NCBI RefSeq assembly: GCF_003947415.1
Contig: NZ_QHKL01000007.1
Span: 1 to 64,000, forward strand
Direction: 5' to 3'
Origin: Amycolatopsis sp. WAC 01376
GTDB lineage: Bacteria > Actinomycetota > Actinomycetes > Mycobacteriales > Pseudonocardiaceae
Length of the DNA stretch: 64,000 nucleotides
Part shown: piece by piece, positions 15,569 to 24,219 of the stretch
Layout: every line of letters starts with the position of its first letter
How positions within the stretch are numbered: the stretch's first letter is position 1
Made by a program: the position numbers and the translations under genes
Notes under the pieces: model-generated
The model's input: only the letters and a program-made list of their open reading frames with translations
Database searches by the model: none
What the model was told of the DNA's origin: nothing

Positions 15569-17089
15569 ATGACAGAACCCCCTGCGATGCTGCGGATGAG
15601 CCACATCCGGAAGGAATTCCCCGGCGTGGTCGCCCTCGACGACGTCTCCTTCCGGATGTTCCCCGGCGAAGTGCACGCCCTGATGGGTGAGAACGGCGCC
15701 GGCAAGTCCACCCTGATCAAGGTGCTCACCGGCGTGCACGGGGTGGACGCGGGCACGATAGAACTCGACGGCTCCCCGGTCGCGTTCAGCGGTCCGGGAG
15801 AGGCGCAGCGCTCCGGCGTGAGCACCGTCTACCAGGAAGTGAACCTCTGCCCGAACCTGTCGGTGGCGGAGAACATCTGCCTCGGCAAGGAGCCGCGACG
15901 GCGCGGCCGCATCGACTGGCGCGAGATGCGCCGCCGGGCGGCCGCGCTGCTGGCCAGGCTGGACGTCGAAGTGGACGTTTCGGCGGAACTGGGCGGCTGT
16001 TCCATCGCGGTGCAGCAACTGGTCGCGATCGCCAGGGCGCTCGACGTCGACGCGCGTGTGCTCGTCCTCGACGAACCGACGTCCAGTTTGGACGCCGGCG
16101 AGGTCGAGCAGTTGCTGAACGTGGTGCGGTCGTTGCGGGAGCAGGGGATGGCGATCCTGTTCGTCTCCCATTTCATCGAGCAGGTCTTCGCCGTCGCGGA
16201 CCGGATGACGGTGCTGCGCAACGGGAAGCTGATCGGGGAGTACCGCACCGAGGAGATCACCCCGGTCGACCTGGTGACCAGGATGATCGGCAAGGAACTC
16301 GAGGCCCTCGAAGACATCGAGGACGCGGGGCACAGCCGGTCCGACCTCGCCGGGGCGCCGGTGTTCCTCGAAGCGGAGGACGTCGGCCGCAAGGGCGGTG
16401 TCGCGCCGTTCTCGCTCGACATCCGGGCGGGCGAGGTCGTCGGCCTGGCCGGGCTACTCGGCTCCGGTCGCACCGAACTGGCCAGGCTGCTGTTCGGCGC
16501 CGATCACGCGGACGGCGGTTCGGTGCGGATCAACGGTGAGCCGGTGTCGCTGAAGAGTCCGCGGACCGGTCTCGACCACCGCATCGCGTTCTGTTCGGAG
16601 AACCGCAAGACCGAAGGCCTCGTCGAGGAACTCACCGTGCGCGAGAACATCGTGCTCGCGTTGCAGGCCTCGCGGGGCTGGGCGCGGCCGATCCCGCGAC
16701 GGCGGCAGGACGAGATCGCCGAGCGCTACATCGAGATGCTCGACATCCGTCCCGCCAACGCGGAAGCGAAGGTCGGAGACCTGAGCGGCGGCAACCAGCA
16801 GAAGGTGCTGCTCGCGAGGTGGCTCATCACCGAACCCCGGCTGCTGATCCTCGACGAGCCGACACGCGGGATCGACATCGGCGCCAAGACGGAGATCCAG
16901 CGGCTTGTCGCCCGGCTTTCGAGTGAGGGGATGGCCGTCGTGTTCATCTCCGCCGAACTCGAGGAGGTGCTGCGGTTGAGCCACCGGGTCCTCGTGCTGC
17001 GCGACCGCGCGGTGGTCGCCGTACTGGACAACGAATCGCTGGCCGCGGACCGCGTCATGGCGACGATGGCGGAAGGAGTCGCACGATGA
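15569..17089 (+). CDS. ytfR: Sugar ABC transporter ATPase with two ABC domains, YtfR type
   Basis: A 506-residue CUT2-family ATPase. Domain 1 has Walker A GENGAGKST and DEPTSSLD. Domain 2 has the usual degenerate P-loop GLLGSGRTEL, signature LSGGNQQK and DEPTRGID. AAGG precedes the ATG by six bases. The stop overlaps the start of the next permease (ATGA). It powers import of the sugar bound by the YtfQ-type lipoprotein. Confidence 0.92.
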   Translation: MTEPPAMLRMSHIRKEFPGVVALDDVSFRMFPGEVHALMGENGAGKSTLIKVLTGVHGVDAGTIELDGSPVAFSGPGEAQRSGVSTVYQEVNLCPNLSVAENICLGKEPRRRGRIDWREMRRRAAALLARLDVEVDVSAELGGCSIAVQQLVAIARALDVDARVLVLDEPTSSLDAGEVEQLLNVVRSLREQGMAILFVSHFIEQVFAVADRMTVLRNGKLIGEYRTEEITPVDLVTRMIGKELEALEDIEDAGHSRSDLAGAPVFLEAEDVGRKGGVAPFSLDIRAGEVVGLAGLLGSGRTELARLLFGADHADGGSVRINGEPVSLKSPRTGLDHRIAFCSENRKTEGLVEELTVRENIVLALQASRGWARPIPRRRQDEIAERYIEMLDIRPANAEAKVGDLSGGNQQKVLLARWLITEPRLLILDEPTRGIDIGAKTEIQRLVARLSSEGMAVVFISAELEEVLRLSHRVLVLRDRAVVAVLDNESLAADRVMATMAEGVAR

Positions 17090-18123
17090 CCAAGCATCGC
17101 TTGTTCTGGCCTGTCGCCGCGCTGCTGGCGTTGCTGCTCGGTGACCTCATCGCCCATCCGGCGTTCTTCGCGATCGAACTCCGCGACGGGCACCTTTACG
17201 GGAACCTGATCGACATCCTCAAGAACGGCGCCCCGCTGATCCTCATCGCGATCGGCATGACCCTGGTGGTGGCGACGCGGGGGATCGACCTCTCCGTCGG
17301 CGCGGTCGTCGCGATCAGCGGCGCGCTCGCCTGCCTGCACATCAGCGGACTCGGCGACCAGAACAGCCTCGGCGGGACGCTGGCCGCGGTCGGGATGGCG
17401 CTGGGGCTGGCCCTCGCGCTCGGGGTGTGGAACGGCTGGCTCGTGGCGGTGCTGGGCATCCAGCCGATCATCGCGACGCTGATCCTGATGGTCGCGGGCC
17501 GCGGCATCGCCCAGCTGATCACCGGCGGCCAGATCATCACCGTCAATTCGCATCCCTACGAATGGATCGGCAGCGGGTTCACCTTCGGCCTGCCCAGCGC
17601 GATCCTCATCGCGCTGGCCGTGTTCGCCATCGCCGCGGTGCTGGTCCGCCGGTCGGCGCTGGGGCTGCTGGTCGAAGCGGTGGGCGGCAACCCGGAGGCA
17701 GGCAGGCTCGCCGGGCTCCGGTCGTCCCGGCTGATCTGGCTGACCTACGTCTTCTGCGCGCTCTGCGCCGGTATCGCCGGGCTGATGATCAGCGCGAACG
17801 TGCACAGCGCCGACGGCAACAACGCCGGGCAGTTCATCGAACTGGACGCGATCCTCGCCGTCGTCATCGGCGGGACACTGCTCACCGGCGGCCGGTTCTC
17901 GCTCACCGGTTCGGTGATCGGCGCGCTGCTCATCCAGACCTTGACGACGACCGTGTACGCGCTCGGCATCGCGCCGCAGGCGATCATGCTGTTCAAGGCC
18001 GTGGTCGTGCTGGCGGTCTGCCTGCTGCAGTCGCCGGTGTTCCGCAAAAAGCTCGCCAGGCGGCGAAAAGCGGCGCCCCCGCCAGCCGCCGTCCTGCCGG
18101 AGAAGGTGGAGGCCGGGGTATGA
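17086..18123 (+). CDS. ytfT: Sugar ABC transporter permease, YtfT type
   Basis: A 345-residue CUT2 permease with eight to ten hydrophobic segments. Family motifs GMTLVVATRGIDLSVGAVVAI and AVVIGGTLLTGGRFSLTGS are present. Start and stop codons overlap both neighbours by four bases, so translation is coupled. The C-terminal tail is basic and Pro/Ala rich. It forms a heterodimeric channel with the YjfF-type permease. Confidence 0.9.
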   Translation: MTKHRLFWPVAALLALLLGDLIAHPAFFAIELRDGHLYGNLIDILKNGAPLILIAIGMTLVVATRGIDLSVGAVVAISGALACLHISGLGDQNSLGGTLAAVGMALGLALALGVWNGWLVAVLGIQPIIATLILMVAGRGIAQLITGGQIITVNSHPYEWIGSGFTFGLPSAILIALAVFAIAAVLVRRSALGLLVEAVGGNPEAGRLAGLRSSRLIWLTYVFCALCAGIAGLMISANVHSADGNNAGQFIELDAILAVVIGGTLLTGGRFSLTGSVIGALLIQTLTTTVYALGIAPQAIMLFKAVVVLAVCLLQSPVFRKKLARRRKAAPPPAAVLPEKVEAGV

Positions 18124-19103
18124 CGACACTCGACCGCATCAAGGGCTACAGGCCACGGCAGCGGCACCTCCCGATCCTGGCGACGATGGCGATGCTCATC
18201 GGCGCCTACCTCTACGGCGCGTCGAGCTACCCGGCGTTCGGCTCCGGACAGGTCGTGCTCGACCTGTTCATCAACAACGCCTTCCTGCTGGTCGTCGCCG
18301 TCGGGATGACGTTCGTGATCCTCGCCGGCGGGATCGACCTGTCGGTGGGTTCGGTCGTGGCGCTGTCCACTGTGGTCTCCGCCGACCTGCTGCAGAACCA
18401 GGGCTGGCCGGTCTTCGCGGTGATCCCCGCGGTGCTCGCGATCGGCGCGGCGCTGGGCTTCGGGATGGGCGTGCTGATCCAGGTGTTCGAGATCCAGCCG
18501 TTCATCGCCACCCTGATCGGGATGTTCTTCGCCAGGGGGCTCTGCTACACGATCAGCACCCAGGCGTACTCGATCGACGACCCGACGGTCGCGAGCCTCG
18601 CGCAGACGCAGATCCCGCTCGGTGCGGAACTGCACCTCTCGATCGGCGTGGTCGTCGCGCTGGTCGTGGTCGCCGTCGCCGCGTATGTCCTTTACGGAAC
18701 CCGGTTCGGCCGGACGGTCTACGCGATCGGCGGGAATCCGAAGTCGGCGCTGCTGATGGGCCTGAACGTCGGCCGCACGCGGATCTCGGTCTACACGCTC
18801 AGCGGGTTCTGCTCGGCGCTCGGCGGCCTGCTCCTGGTGCTGTACAAGTCTTCCGGCGATCCGCTCAACGGCGTCGGGCTGGAGCTGACCGCGATCGCGG
18901 CCGTCGTCATCGGTGGCACGTTGCTCACCGGCGGCTCCGGCTACGTCCTCGGGACGGTGCTCGGGATCATGGTGCTGGGCATCATCCAGACCCTGATCAC
19001 CTTCGACGGCACGCTGAACTCCTGGTGGACCTCGATCATCACCGGTGCGCTGCTGTTCGCCTTCATCGTCCTGCAACGCCTCGTCGGCAGGCGGACCACG
19101 TAA
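18120..19103 (+). CDS. yjfF: Sugar ABC transporter permease, YjfF type
   Basis: A 327-residue CUT2 permease with GMTFVILAGGIDLSVGSVVA and AVVIGGTLLTGGSGYVLGT. The ATG at 18120 overlaps the stop of the previous gene. A much longer open frame extends upstream but is a shadow of ytfT. The TAA stop lies inside the first unit of a 21-bp tandem repeat. Confidence 0.9.
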   Translation: MTTLDRIKGYRPRQRHLPILATMAMLIGAYLYGASSYPAFGSGQVVLDLFINNAFLLVVAVGMTFVILAGGIDLSVGSVVALSTVVSADLLQNQGWPVFAVIPAVLAIGAALGFGMGVLIQVFEIQPFIATLIGMFFARGLCYTISTQAYSIDDPTVASLAQTQIPLGAELHLSIGVVVALVVVAVAAYVLYGTRFGRTVYAIGGNPKSALLMGLNVGRTRISVYTLSGFCSALGGLLLVLYKSSGDPLNGVGLELTAIAAVVIGGTLLTGGSGYVLGTVLGIMVLGIIQTLITFDGTLNSWWTSIITGALLFAFIVLQRLVGRRTT

Positions 19104-19161
19104 CTCGCGTGATCAGAGGCGTAACTCGCGTGATTGGAGCCGTAACACGCGTGATCCGGGT
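19099..19161. repeat. Family C: three tandem 21-bp repeats
   Basis: Three adjacent 21-base units start at 19099, 19120 and 19141, each beginning CGTAACnCGCGTGAT. Units 1 and 2 share the first 15 bases exactly. Read on the minus strand they match the family C array at 51179-51283. The yjfF stop codon is inside unit 1, and the array ends 13 bases before the araB operator. Confidence 0.9.
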
Positions 19162-19173
19162 TTTCGACCAGAA

Positions 19174-19189
19174 ATGTGAACGCTAACAG
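19174..19189. promoter_or_regulatory. Arabinose-regulon operator before araB
   Basis: ATGTGAACGCTAACAG matches the operator consensus RTGTTAACGCTAACAY at 14 of 16 positions. It lies 13 bases before the araB GTG start and probably controls the nine-gene run that begins there. Confidence 0.78.
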
Positions 19190-19202
19190 TGCGGGAGAAG
19201 AA

Positions 19203-20876
19203 GTGAGTACAGGGGAGCCGCTGGTCGTCGGCGTCGACTTCGGGACGCTGTCCGGCCGGGCCGTCGTGGTCCGCGTCCGCGACGGCGCGGAACTGGGCAG
19301 CGCGGTTTCGGAGTACCGGAACGGCGTGATCGACCGGATCCTGCCGCGGACCGGGCACGGTCTGCCGCCGGACTGGGCGCTGCAGGTGCCGTCGGACTAC
19401 GTCGACGTCCTCCGCACCGCCGTGCCGGAAGCCGTCCGCGCCGCCGGCGCGGACCCCGCCGACGTGATCGGCATCGGCACCGACTTCACCGCTTGCACGA
19501 TGGTGCCGACCACGGCCGACGGCACGCCGCTGTGCGAACTGCCCGAGTTCGCCGGGAATCCGCACGCCTACGTGAAGCTGTGGCGGCACCATTCCGCGCA
19601 GCCGCAGGCGGACCGGATCAACGCGCTGGCACGGAAGCGCGGCGAGTCGTGGCTCCCGCGCTACGGCGGGCTGATCTCCTCGGAATGGGAGTTCGCCAAG
19701 GCGCTGGAGATCTTCGAAGAGGCGCCCGAGGTCTACGACCGGATGCGGCATTGGGTCGAACTCGCCGACTGGATCGTCTGGCAGCTCACCGGGACCTATG
19801 TGCGCAACGCGTGCACCGCCGGGTACAAGGGCATCCTCCAGGACGGCCGCTACCCGAGCGCCGAGTTCCTGAAGGAGCTCGCACACGGGTTTGGGTCCTT
19901 TGTGGACGACAAGCTCGTGCATCCGCTGGGCGCTCTCGGCGCCAAGGCGGGAAGCCTGAGCGCCCAAGCGGCGGAATGGACCGGGCTGCCGGAAGGCATC
20001 GCGGTCGCCGTCGGCAACGTCGACGCGCATGTCACCGCGCCCGCCGTCCAGGCGGTGGAGCCGGGGCAGATGGTCGCGATAATGGGCACCTCCACCTGTC
20101 ACGTGATGAACGGCGCCGAACTGCGCGAGGTGCCGGGGATGTGCGGCGTCGTCGACGGCGGGATCGTTTCCGGGCAGTGGGGTTACGAGGCAGGCCAGAG
20201 CGGCGTCGGGGACATCTTCGCTTGGTTCGTCGAACACGGCGTCCCGGCGTCCTATGTGGACGATGCGCGGGAGGCGGGGATCTCCGTCCACGAACTGCTC
20301 ACGCGGCTCGCCGCGACGCAGGAGATCGGCGAGCACGGACTCGTCGCGCTCGACTGGCACAGCGGGAACCGGTCGGTGCTGGTCGACCACGAGCTTTCCG
20401 GCGTCGTCGTCGGGCAGACGCTCGCGACCCGCGCCGAGGACACCTACCGCGCGCTGCTGGAAGCGACCGCCTTCGGCACCAGGACGATCATCGAGACATT
20501 CGACCGCGCCGGGGTGCCGGTCACCGAACTGATCGTCGCCGGAGGCCTGGTCAAGAACCCGCTGCTGATGCAGATCTACGCCGACGTCACGAATCTGCCG
20601 CTTTCGGTGGCCGGTTCGGCGCAGAGTCCCGCGCTGGGCTCGGCGATCCACGCCGCCGTCGCCGCGGGAGCGCATCCGGACGTGCCGGCCGCGGCGCTCG
20701 CGATGGGCTCGGTCCGCCGCGCGGTCCACCGCCCGATCGCCGAGAACGTGAAGGCCTACGACGACCTCTACGCCGAGTACGCCGCGCTGCACGACTACTT
20801 CGGCCGCGGGACCAACGACGTCATGCATCGGCTCGCCGCCCGCCGCCGTGCCGCCAGGAAAGGACAGCACCGATGA
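19203..20876 (+). CDS. araB: L-ribulokinase AraB
   Basis: A 557-residue FGGY-family sugar kinase that phosphorylates L-ribulose to L-ribulose 5-phosphate. The N-terminal phosphate-binding segment is VGVDFGTLSGRAVVV. AraB landmarks include GIGTDFTACTMVPT, WKSGNR-type DWHSGNRSVLVD and the ATP-binding VAGGLVKNPLLMQ. The GTG at 19203 follows GGGAGAAGAA; the longer frame from 19176 would start within the operator. Its stop overlaps araD by four bases. Confidence 0.95.
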   Translation: MSTGEPLVVGVDFGTLSGRAVVVRVRDGAELGSAVSEYRNGVIDRILPRTGHGLPPDWALQVPSDYVDVLRTAVPEAVRAAGADPADVIGIGTDFTACTMVPTTADGTPLCELPEFAGNPHAYVKLWRHHSAQPQADRINALARKRGESWLPRYGGLISSEWEFAKALEIFEEAPEVYDRMRHWVELADWIVWQLTGTYVRNACTAGYKGILQDGRYPSAEFLKELAHGFGSFVDDKLVHPLGALGAKAGSLSAQAAEWTGLPEGIAVAVGNVDAHVTAPAVQAVEPGQMVAIMGTSTCHVMNGAELREVPGMCGVVDGGIVSGQWGYEAGQSGVGDIFAWFVEHGVPASYVDDAREAGISVHELLTRLAATQEIGEHGLVALDWHSGNRSVLVDHELSGVVVGQTLATRAEDTYRALLEATAFGTRTIIETFDRAGVPVTELIVAGGLVKNPLLMQIYADVTNLPLSVAGSAQSPALGSAIHAAVAAGAHPDVPAAALAMGSVRRAVHRPIAENVKAYDDLYAEYAALHDYFGRGTNDVMHRLAARRRAARKGQHR

Positions 20877-21559
20877 GCCTCGCCGTGGAGATCACGGACA
20901 CCTTCGAAGAACTGCGGGACACCGTCGCCCGGTTGCACAGTGAACTGACCCGCTACGAGCTGGTCATCTGGACCGCGGGCAACGTGTCGGCGCGTGTCCC
21001 CGGGCACGACCTGATGGTGATCAAACCGTCCGGGGTGTCCTACGGCGACCTGACCGCCGACACGATGGTCGTCACCGACCTGTACGGCGAAGTCGTCCAC
21101 GGCGACCTGGCGCCGTCTTCGGACACGGCCGCGCACGCCTACGTCTACCGGCACATGCCCGAGGTCGGCGGAGTCGTTCACACGCATTCGACGTACGCCA
21201 CCGCGTGGGCGGCGCGCGGGGAGCCGATCCCTTGCGTGCTCACGATGATCGCCGACGAGTTCGGCGGGGAGATCCCGGTCGGGCCGTTCGCGCTGATCGG
21301 CGACGACTCGATCGGCCGGGGCATCGTCGAGACCCTGCGGTCCAGCCGCTCGCCCGCGGTGCTGATGCGCAACCACGGCCCGTTCACCGTCGGCCGCACC
21401 GCAAGGGACGCGGTCAAGGCCGCGGTGATGGTCGAGGACGTCGCGAAGACCGTCCACATCGCTTCCGCGCTGGGAACGCCGGAACCACTGTCCGAACAGG
21501 ACGTGGACCGGCTCTACGCGCGCTACCAGAACGTCTACGGCCAGCAGGGAGAGAAGTGA
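20873..21559 (+). CDS. araD: L-ribulose-5-phosphate 4-epimerase AraD
   Basis: A 228-residue class II aldolase-fold enzyme converting L-ribulose 5-phosphate to D-xylulose 5-phosphate. Family features: GNVSARVPG near the N-terminus, KPSGVSY, and the zinc-binding HTHST (about residues 103-107) with a later His in MRNHGPF. It overlaps araB and araA by four bases each, giving a tight araBDA order. Confidence 0.94.
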   Translation: MSLAVEITDTFEELRDTVARLHSELTRYELVIWTAGNVSARVPGHDLMVIKPSGVSYGDLTADTMVVTDLYGEVVHGDLAPSSDTAAHAYVYRHMPEVGGVVHTHSTYATAWAARGEPIPCVLTMIADEFGGEIPVGPFALIGDDSIGRGIVETLRSSRSPAVLMRNHGPFTVGRTARDAVKAAVMVEDVAKTVHIASALGTPEPLSEQDVDRLYARYQNVYGQQGEK

Positions 21560-23061
21560 GCACACAGCGGAAGACCGAGGTCTGGTTCCTCACCGGGAGC
21601 CAGGCGCTGTACGGCGAGGAAACCCTCGAACAGGTCGCGGGCCAGTCGTTGCAGATCCAGCGGATGCTGGCCGACACCGGCCGGATCTCGGCCGGGATCG
21701 TCGCGAAGCCGGTGCTGACCGAACCGTCGGCGATCCGGCGCGTGATGCTCGAGGCCAACGCGGACGACGCCTGTGTCGGCGTGATCGCGTGGATGCACAC
21801 GTTCTCGCCGGCGAAGATGTGGATCACCGGCCTCGACGCGCTGCGGAAACCCTTGCTGCATCTGCACACCCAGCTCAACGAGGCACTGCCGTGGCAGTCC
21901 ATCGACATGGACTTCATGAACCTGAACCAGGCCGCGCACGGCGATCGCGAGTTCGGTTACATCCAGACCCGCCTCGGCGTGCCGCGCAAGACCATCGCCG
22001 GGCACGCGGCGGATCCGTCGGTCGCCGACCGGATCGACGCCTGGATCCGGGCGTCGGTCGGCCGCCAGACGATCGGCTCGCTCAAACTCGCCCGGTTCGG
22101 TGACAACATGCGCGATGTCGCGGTCACCGACGGGGACAAGGTCGAGGCGGAGCTGAAGTTCGGCGTCTCGGTGAACACCTACGGCGTCAACGAACTCGTC
22201 GCGCTGGTCGACGCGGTGCCCGACGCCGAGGTCGACACGCTCGTCGAGGAGTACGCCGACTCGTACGCGCTCGCTCCGGAGTTGACCAAGGCGGGCGAGC
22301 GGCACGAGTCGCTGCGCTACGCGGCCCGGATCGAGCAGGGGCTTCGCACGTTCCTGTCGAACGGCGGTTTCGGCGCGTTCACGACGAACTTCGAGGATCT
22401 CGGTGGACTGCGGCAGCTCCCGGGTCTCGCGGTGCAGCGCCTGATGGCCGACGGCTACGGCTTCGGCGGCGAGGGGGACTGGAAGACGTCCGCGCTGCTG
22501 ACCGCGGTGAAGGCGATGGGCCGCGACTCCGAGCGTGGGACGTCGTTCATGGAGGACTACACCTACCACTTCGGTCCCGGTGAACCGAAGATCCTCGGCG
22601 CGCACATGCTCGAGGTCTGCCCGAGCATCGCCGCCGCCAAACCTTCGTGCGAGATCCACCCGCTCGGTATCGGCGGCCGCGAGGACCCCGTCCGGCTGGT
22701 GTTCGACGCCGCCGCCGGTGACGCCGTCGTGATCGGCCTCGCCGACCTCGGCGACCGATTCCGCCTGGTGGCCAACGAAGTCGAGGTCGTCGCGCCGGAC
22801 GAGCCGCTGCCGAATCTGCCGGTGGCGCGCGCGGTCTGGAAGCCGGCGCCGTCGCTGGCGACGTCCGCCGAAGCCTGGATCACCGCGGGCGGGCCGCACC
22901 ACACGGTGCTCACGCAGGCCGTCGGCGCCGAATCGATCCGGGATTTCGCCACCATGCTCGACGTCGAGCTGCTGGTGATCGACCAGGCGACGACACCCGC
23001 TTCGATCGCCGACCGGATGCGCTGGAACCAGGCCTATTACCGGCTCGCACAAGGATTCTGA
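21556..23061 (+). CDS. araA: L-arabinose isomerase AraA
   Basis: A 501-residue enzyme, the normal AraA length, converting L-arabinose to L-ribulose. It starts VWFLTGSQALYGEETLEQV, the family hallmark, and continues with MHTFSPAKMWI, QLNEALPW and MEDYTYHF. The metal-binding Glu and His residues of AraA lie in segments that are preserved here. The GTG overlaps the araD stop by four bases, with GGGAGAGAA upstream. Confidence 0.96.
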   Translation: MSTQRKTEVWFLTGSQALYGEETLEQVAGQSLQIQRMLADTGRISAGIVAKPVLTEPSAIRRVMLEANADDACVGVIAWMHTFSPAKMWITGLDALRKPLLHLHTQLNEALPWQSIDMDFMNLNQAAHGDREFGYIQTRLGVPRKTIAGHAADPSVADRIDAWIRASVGRQTIGSLKLARFGDNMRDVAVTDGDKVEAELKFGVSVNTYGVNELVALVDAVPDAEVDTLVEEYADSYALAPELTKAGERHESLRYAARIEQGLRTFLSNGGFGAFTTNFEDLGGLRQLPGLAVQRLMADGYGFGGEGDWKTSALLTAVKAMGRDSERGTSFMEDYTYHFGPGEPKILGAHMLEVCPSIAAAKPSCEIHPLGIGGREDPVRLVFDAAAGDAVVIGLADLGDRFRLVANEVEVVAPDEPLPNLPVARAVWKPAPSLATSAEAWITAGGPHHTVLTQAVGAESIRDFATMLDVELLVIDQATTPASIADRMRWNQAYYRLAQGF

Positions 23062-23087
23062 TCGGTCCCCACCGGAGAGAAGGAACA

Positions 23088-24215
23088 ATGAAGTTCACGA
23101 AACTGGCCACAGTGGCCGTGGCGGTCGGCCTCGGTGCCGCGCTCACGGCCTGCGGTTCGAGTGAGAAATCCGTCGATCAGCAGGCGGCCGCGACCGGTGC
23201 CGCCGGCGGCCTCGTCGGCGTCACCATGCCGACCAAATCGTCGGAGCGCTGGATCCACGACGGCGACAACATCAAGGCGGCGCTGGAAAAGCTGGGCTAC
23301 CAGGTCGATCTGCAGTACGCCGAGGACGACATCCCCACCCAGGTGAACCAGATCGAGAACCAGATCACCAAGGGCGCGAAGCTGCTCGTGATCGCCTCGA
23401 TCGACGGCACCGCGATCACCACCCAGCTGCAGGAGGCCGCGGACAAGAAGATCCCGGTCATCGCCTATGACCGGCTGATCCGCAACACCCCGAACGTCGA
23501 CTACTACGCGACCTTCGACAACTTCAAGGTCGGCGTGCAGCAGGCGACGTCGCTGCTCACCGGGCTCAAGGTGCTCAAGGAGGACGGTTCGCCCGGTGAG
23601 GGCAAGGGACCGTTCAACGTCGAGCTCTTCGCCGGTTCGCCGGACGACAACAACGCGACGTTCTTCTTCAACGGTGCCATGTCGGTGCTGAAGCCGTACC
23701 TCGACAACGGGACGCTGGTCGTCAAGAGCGGCCAGACCGCGTTCAACGTCGCGGCGATCCTGCGCTGGCAGGCCGCGACCGCGCAGCGGCGGATGGAAGA
23801 CCTGCTGACCAAGACCTACAGCTCCGGCGACAAGGTGCAGGGCGTGCTCTCGCCGTACGACGGGCTCTCCATCGGCATCCTCTCGGCGCTGAAGAGCAAC
23901 GGCTACGGCACCCCGGGCCAGCCGTACCCCGTGGTCACCGGCCAGGACGCCGAGGTCGCGTCGGTGAAGTCGATCATCGCCGGTGAGCAGTACTCGACGA
24001 TCTTCAAGGACACCCGCAAACTCGCCGAGACCACGGTCAAGATGGCCGACGCGGTGCTCAAGGGCGGCAAGGCCGAGACCAACAACACCACCGACTACAA
24101 CAACGGCCAGAAGGTCGTCCCGGCGTTCCTGCTGGAGTCGGTGATCCTCAACAAGGGGAACTACCAGAAGGAACTCATCGACTCGGGCTACTACAAAGCG
24201 GAACAGCTGAGGTAG
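23088..24215 (+). CDS. chvE: Multiple-sugar-binding lipoprotein, ChvE type
   Basis: A 375-residue substrate-binding lipoprotein (lipobox LTACGS). The mature start GVTMPTKSSERWIHDGDNIKAALEKLGY and ELFAGSPDDNNATFFFNGAM are typical of ChvE, which binds L-arabinose and other monosaccharides. ChvE family proteins work with GguA and GguB, which are encoded next. It follows araA after 26 bases with GGAGAGAAGGA before the ATG, and there is no obvious promoter, so it is part of the araBDA run. Confidence 0.9.
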   Translation: MKFTKLATVAVAVGLGAALTACGSSEKSVDQQAAATGAAGGLVGVTMPTKSSERWIHDGDNIKAALEKLGYQVDLQYAEDDIPTQVNQIENQITKGAKLLVIASIDGTAITTQLQEAADKKIPVIAYDRLIRNTPNVDYYATFDNFKVGVQQATSLLTGLKVLKEDGSPGEGKGPFNVELFAGSPDDNNATFFFNGAMSVLKPYLDNGTLVVKSGQTAFNVAAILRWQAATAQRRMEDLLTKTYSSGDKVQGVLSPYDGLSIGILSALKSNGYGTPGQPYPVVTGQDAEVASVKSIIAGEQYSTIFKDTRKLAETTVKMADAVLKGGKAETNNTTDYNNGQKVVPAFLLESVILNKGNYQKELIDSGYYKAEQLR

Positions 24216-24219
24216 CGAC

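Noticed and set aside
16726..19076. Long minus-strand open frames antisense to the YtfR/YtfT/YjfF genes
   Set aside because: They are mirror frames of high-GC coding sequence, rich in Arg, Gln, His and Asp repeats, with no family match.
19099..19161. CRISPR-like array
   Set aside because: The units are contiguous 21-bp tandem repeats with no spacers, and no cas genes are nearby.
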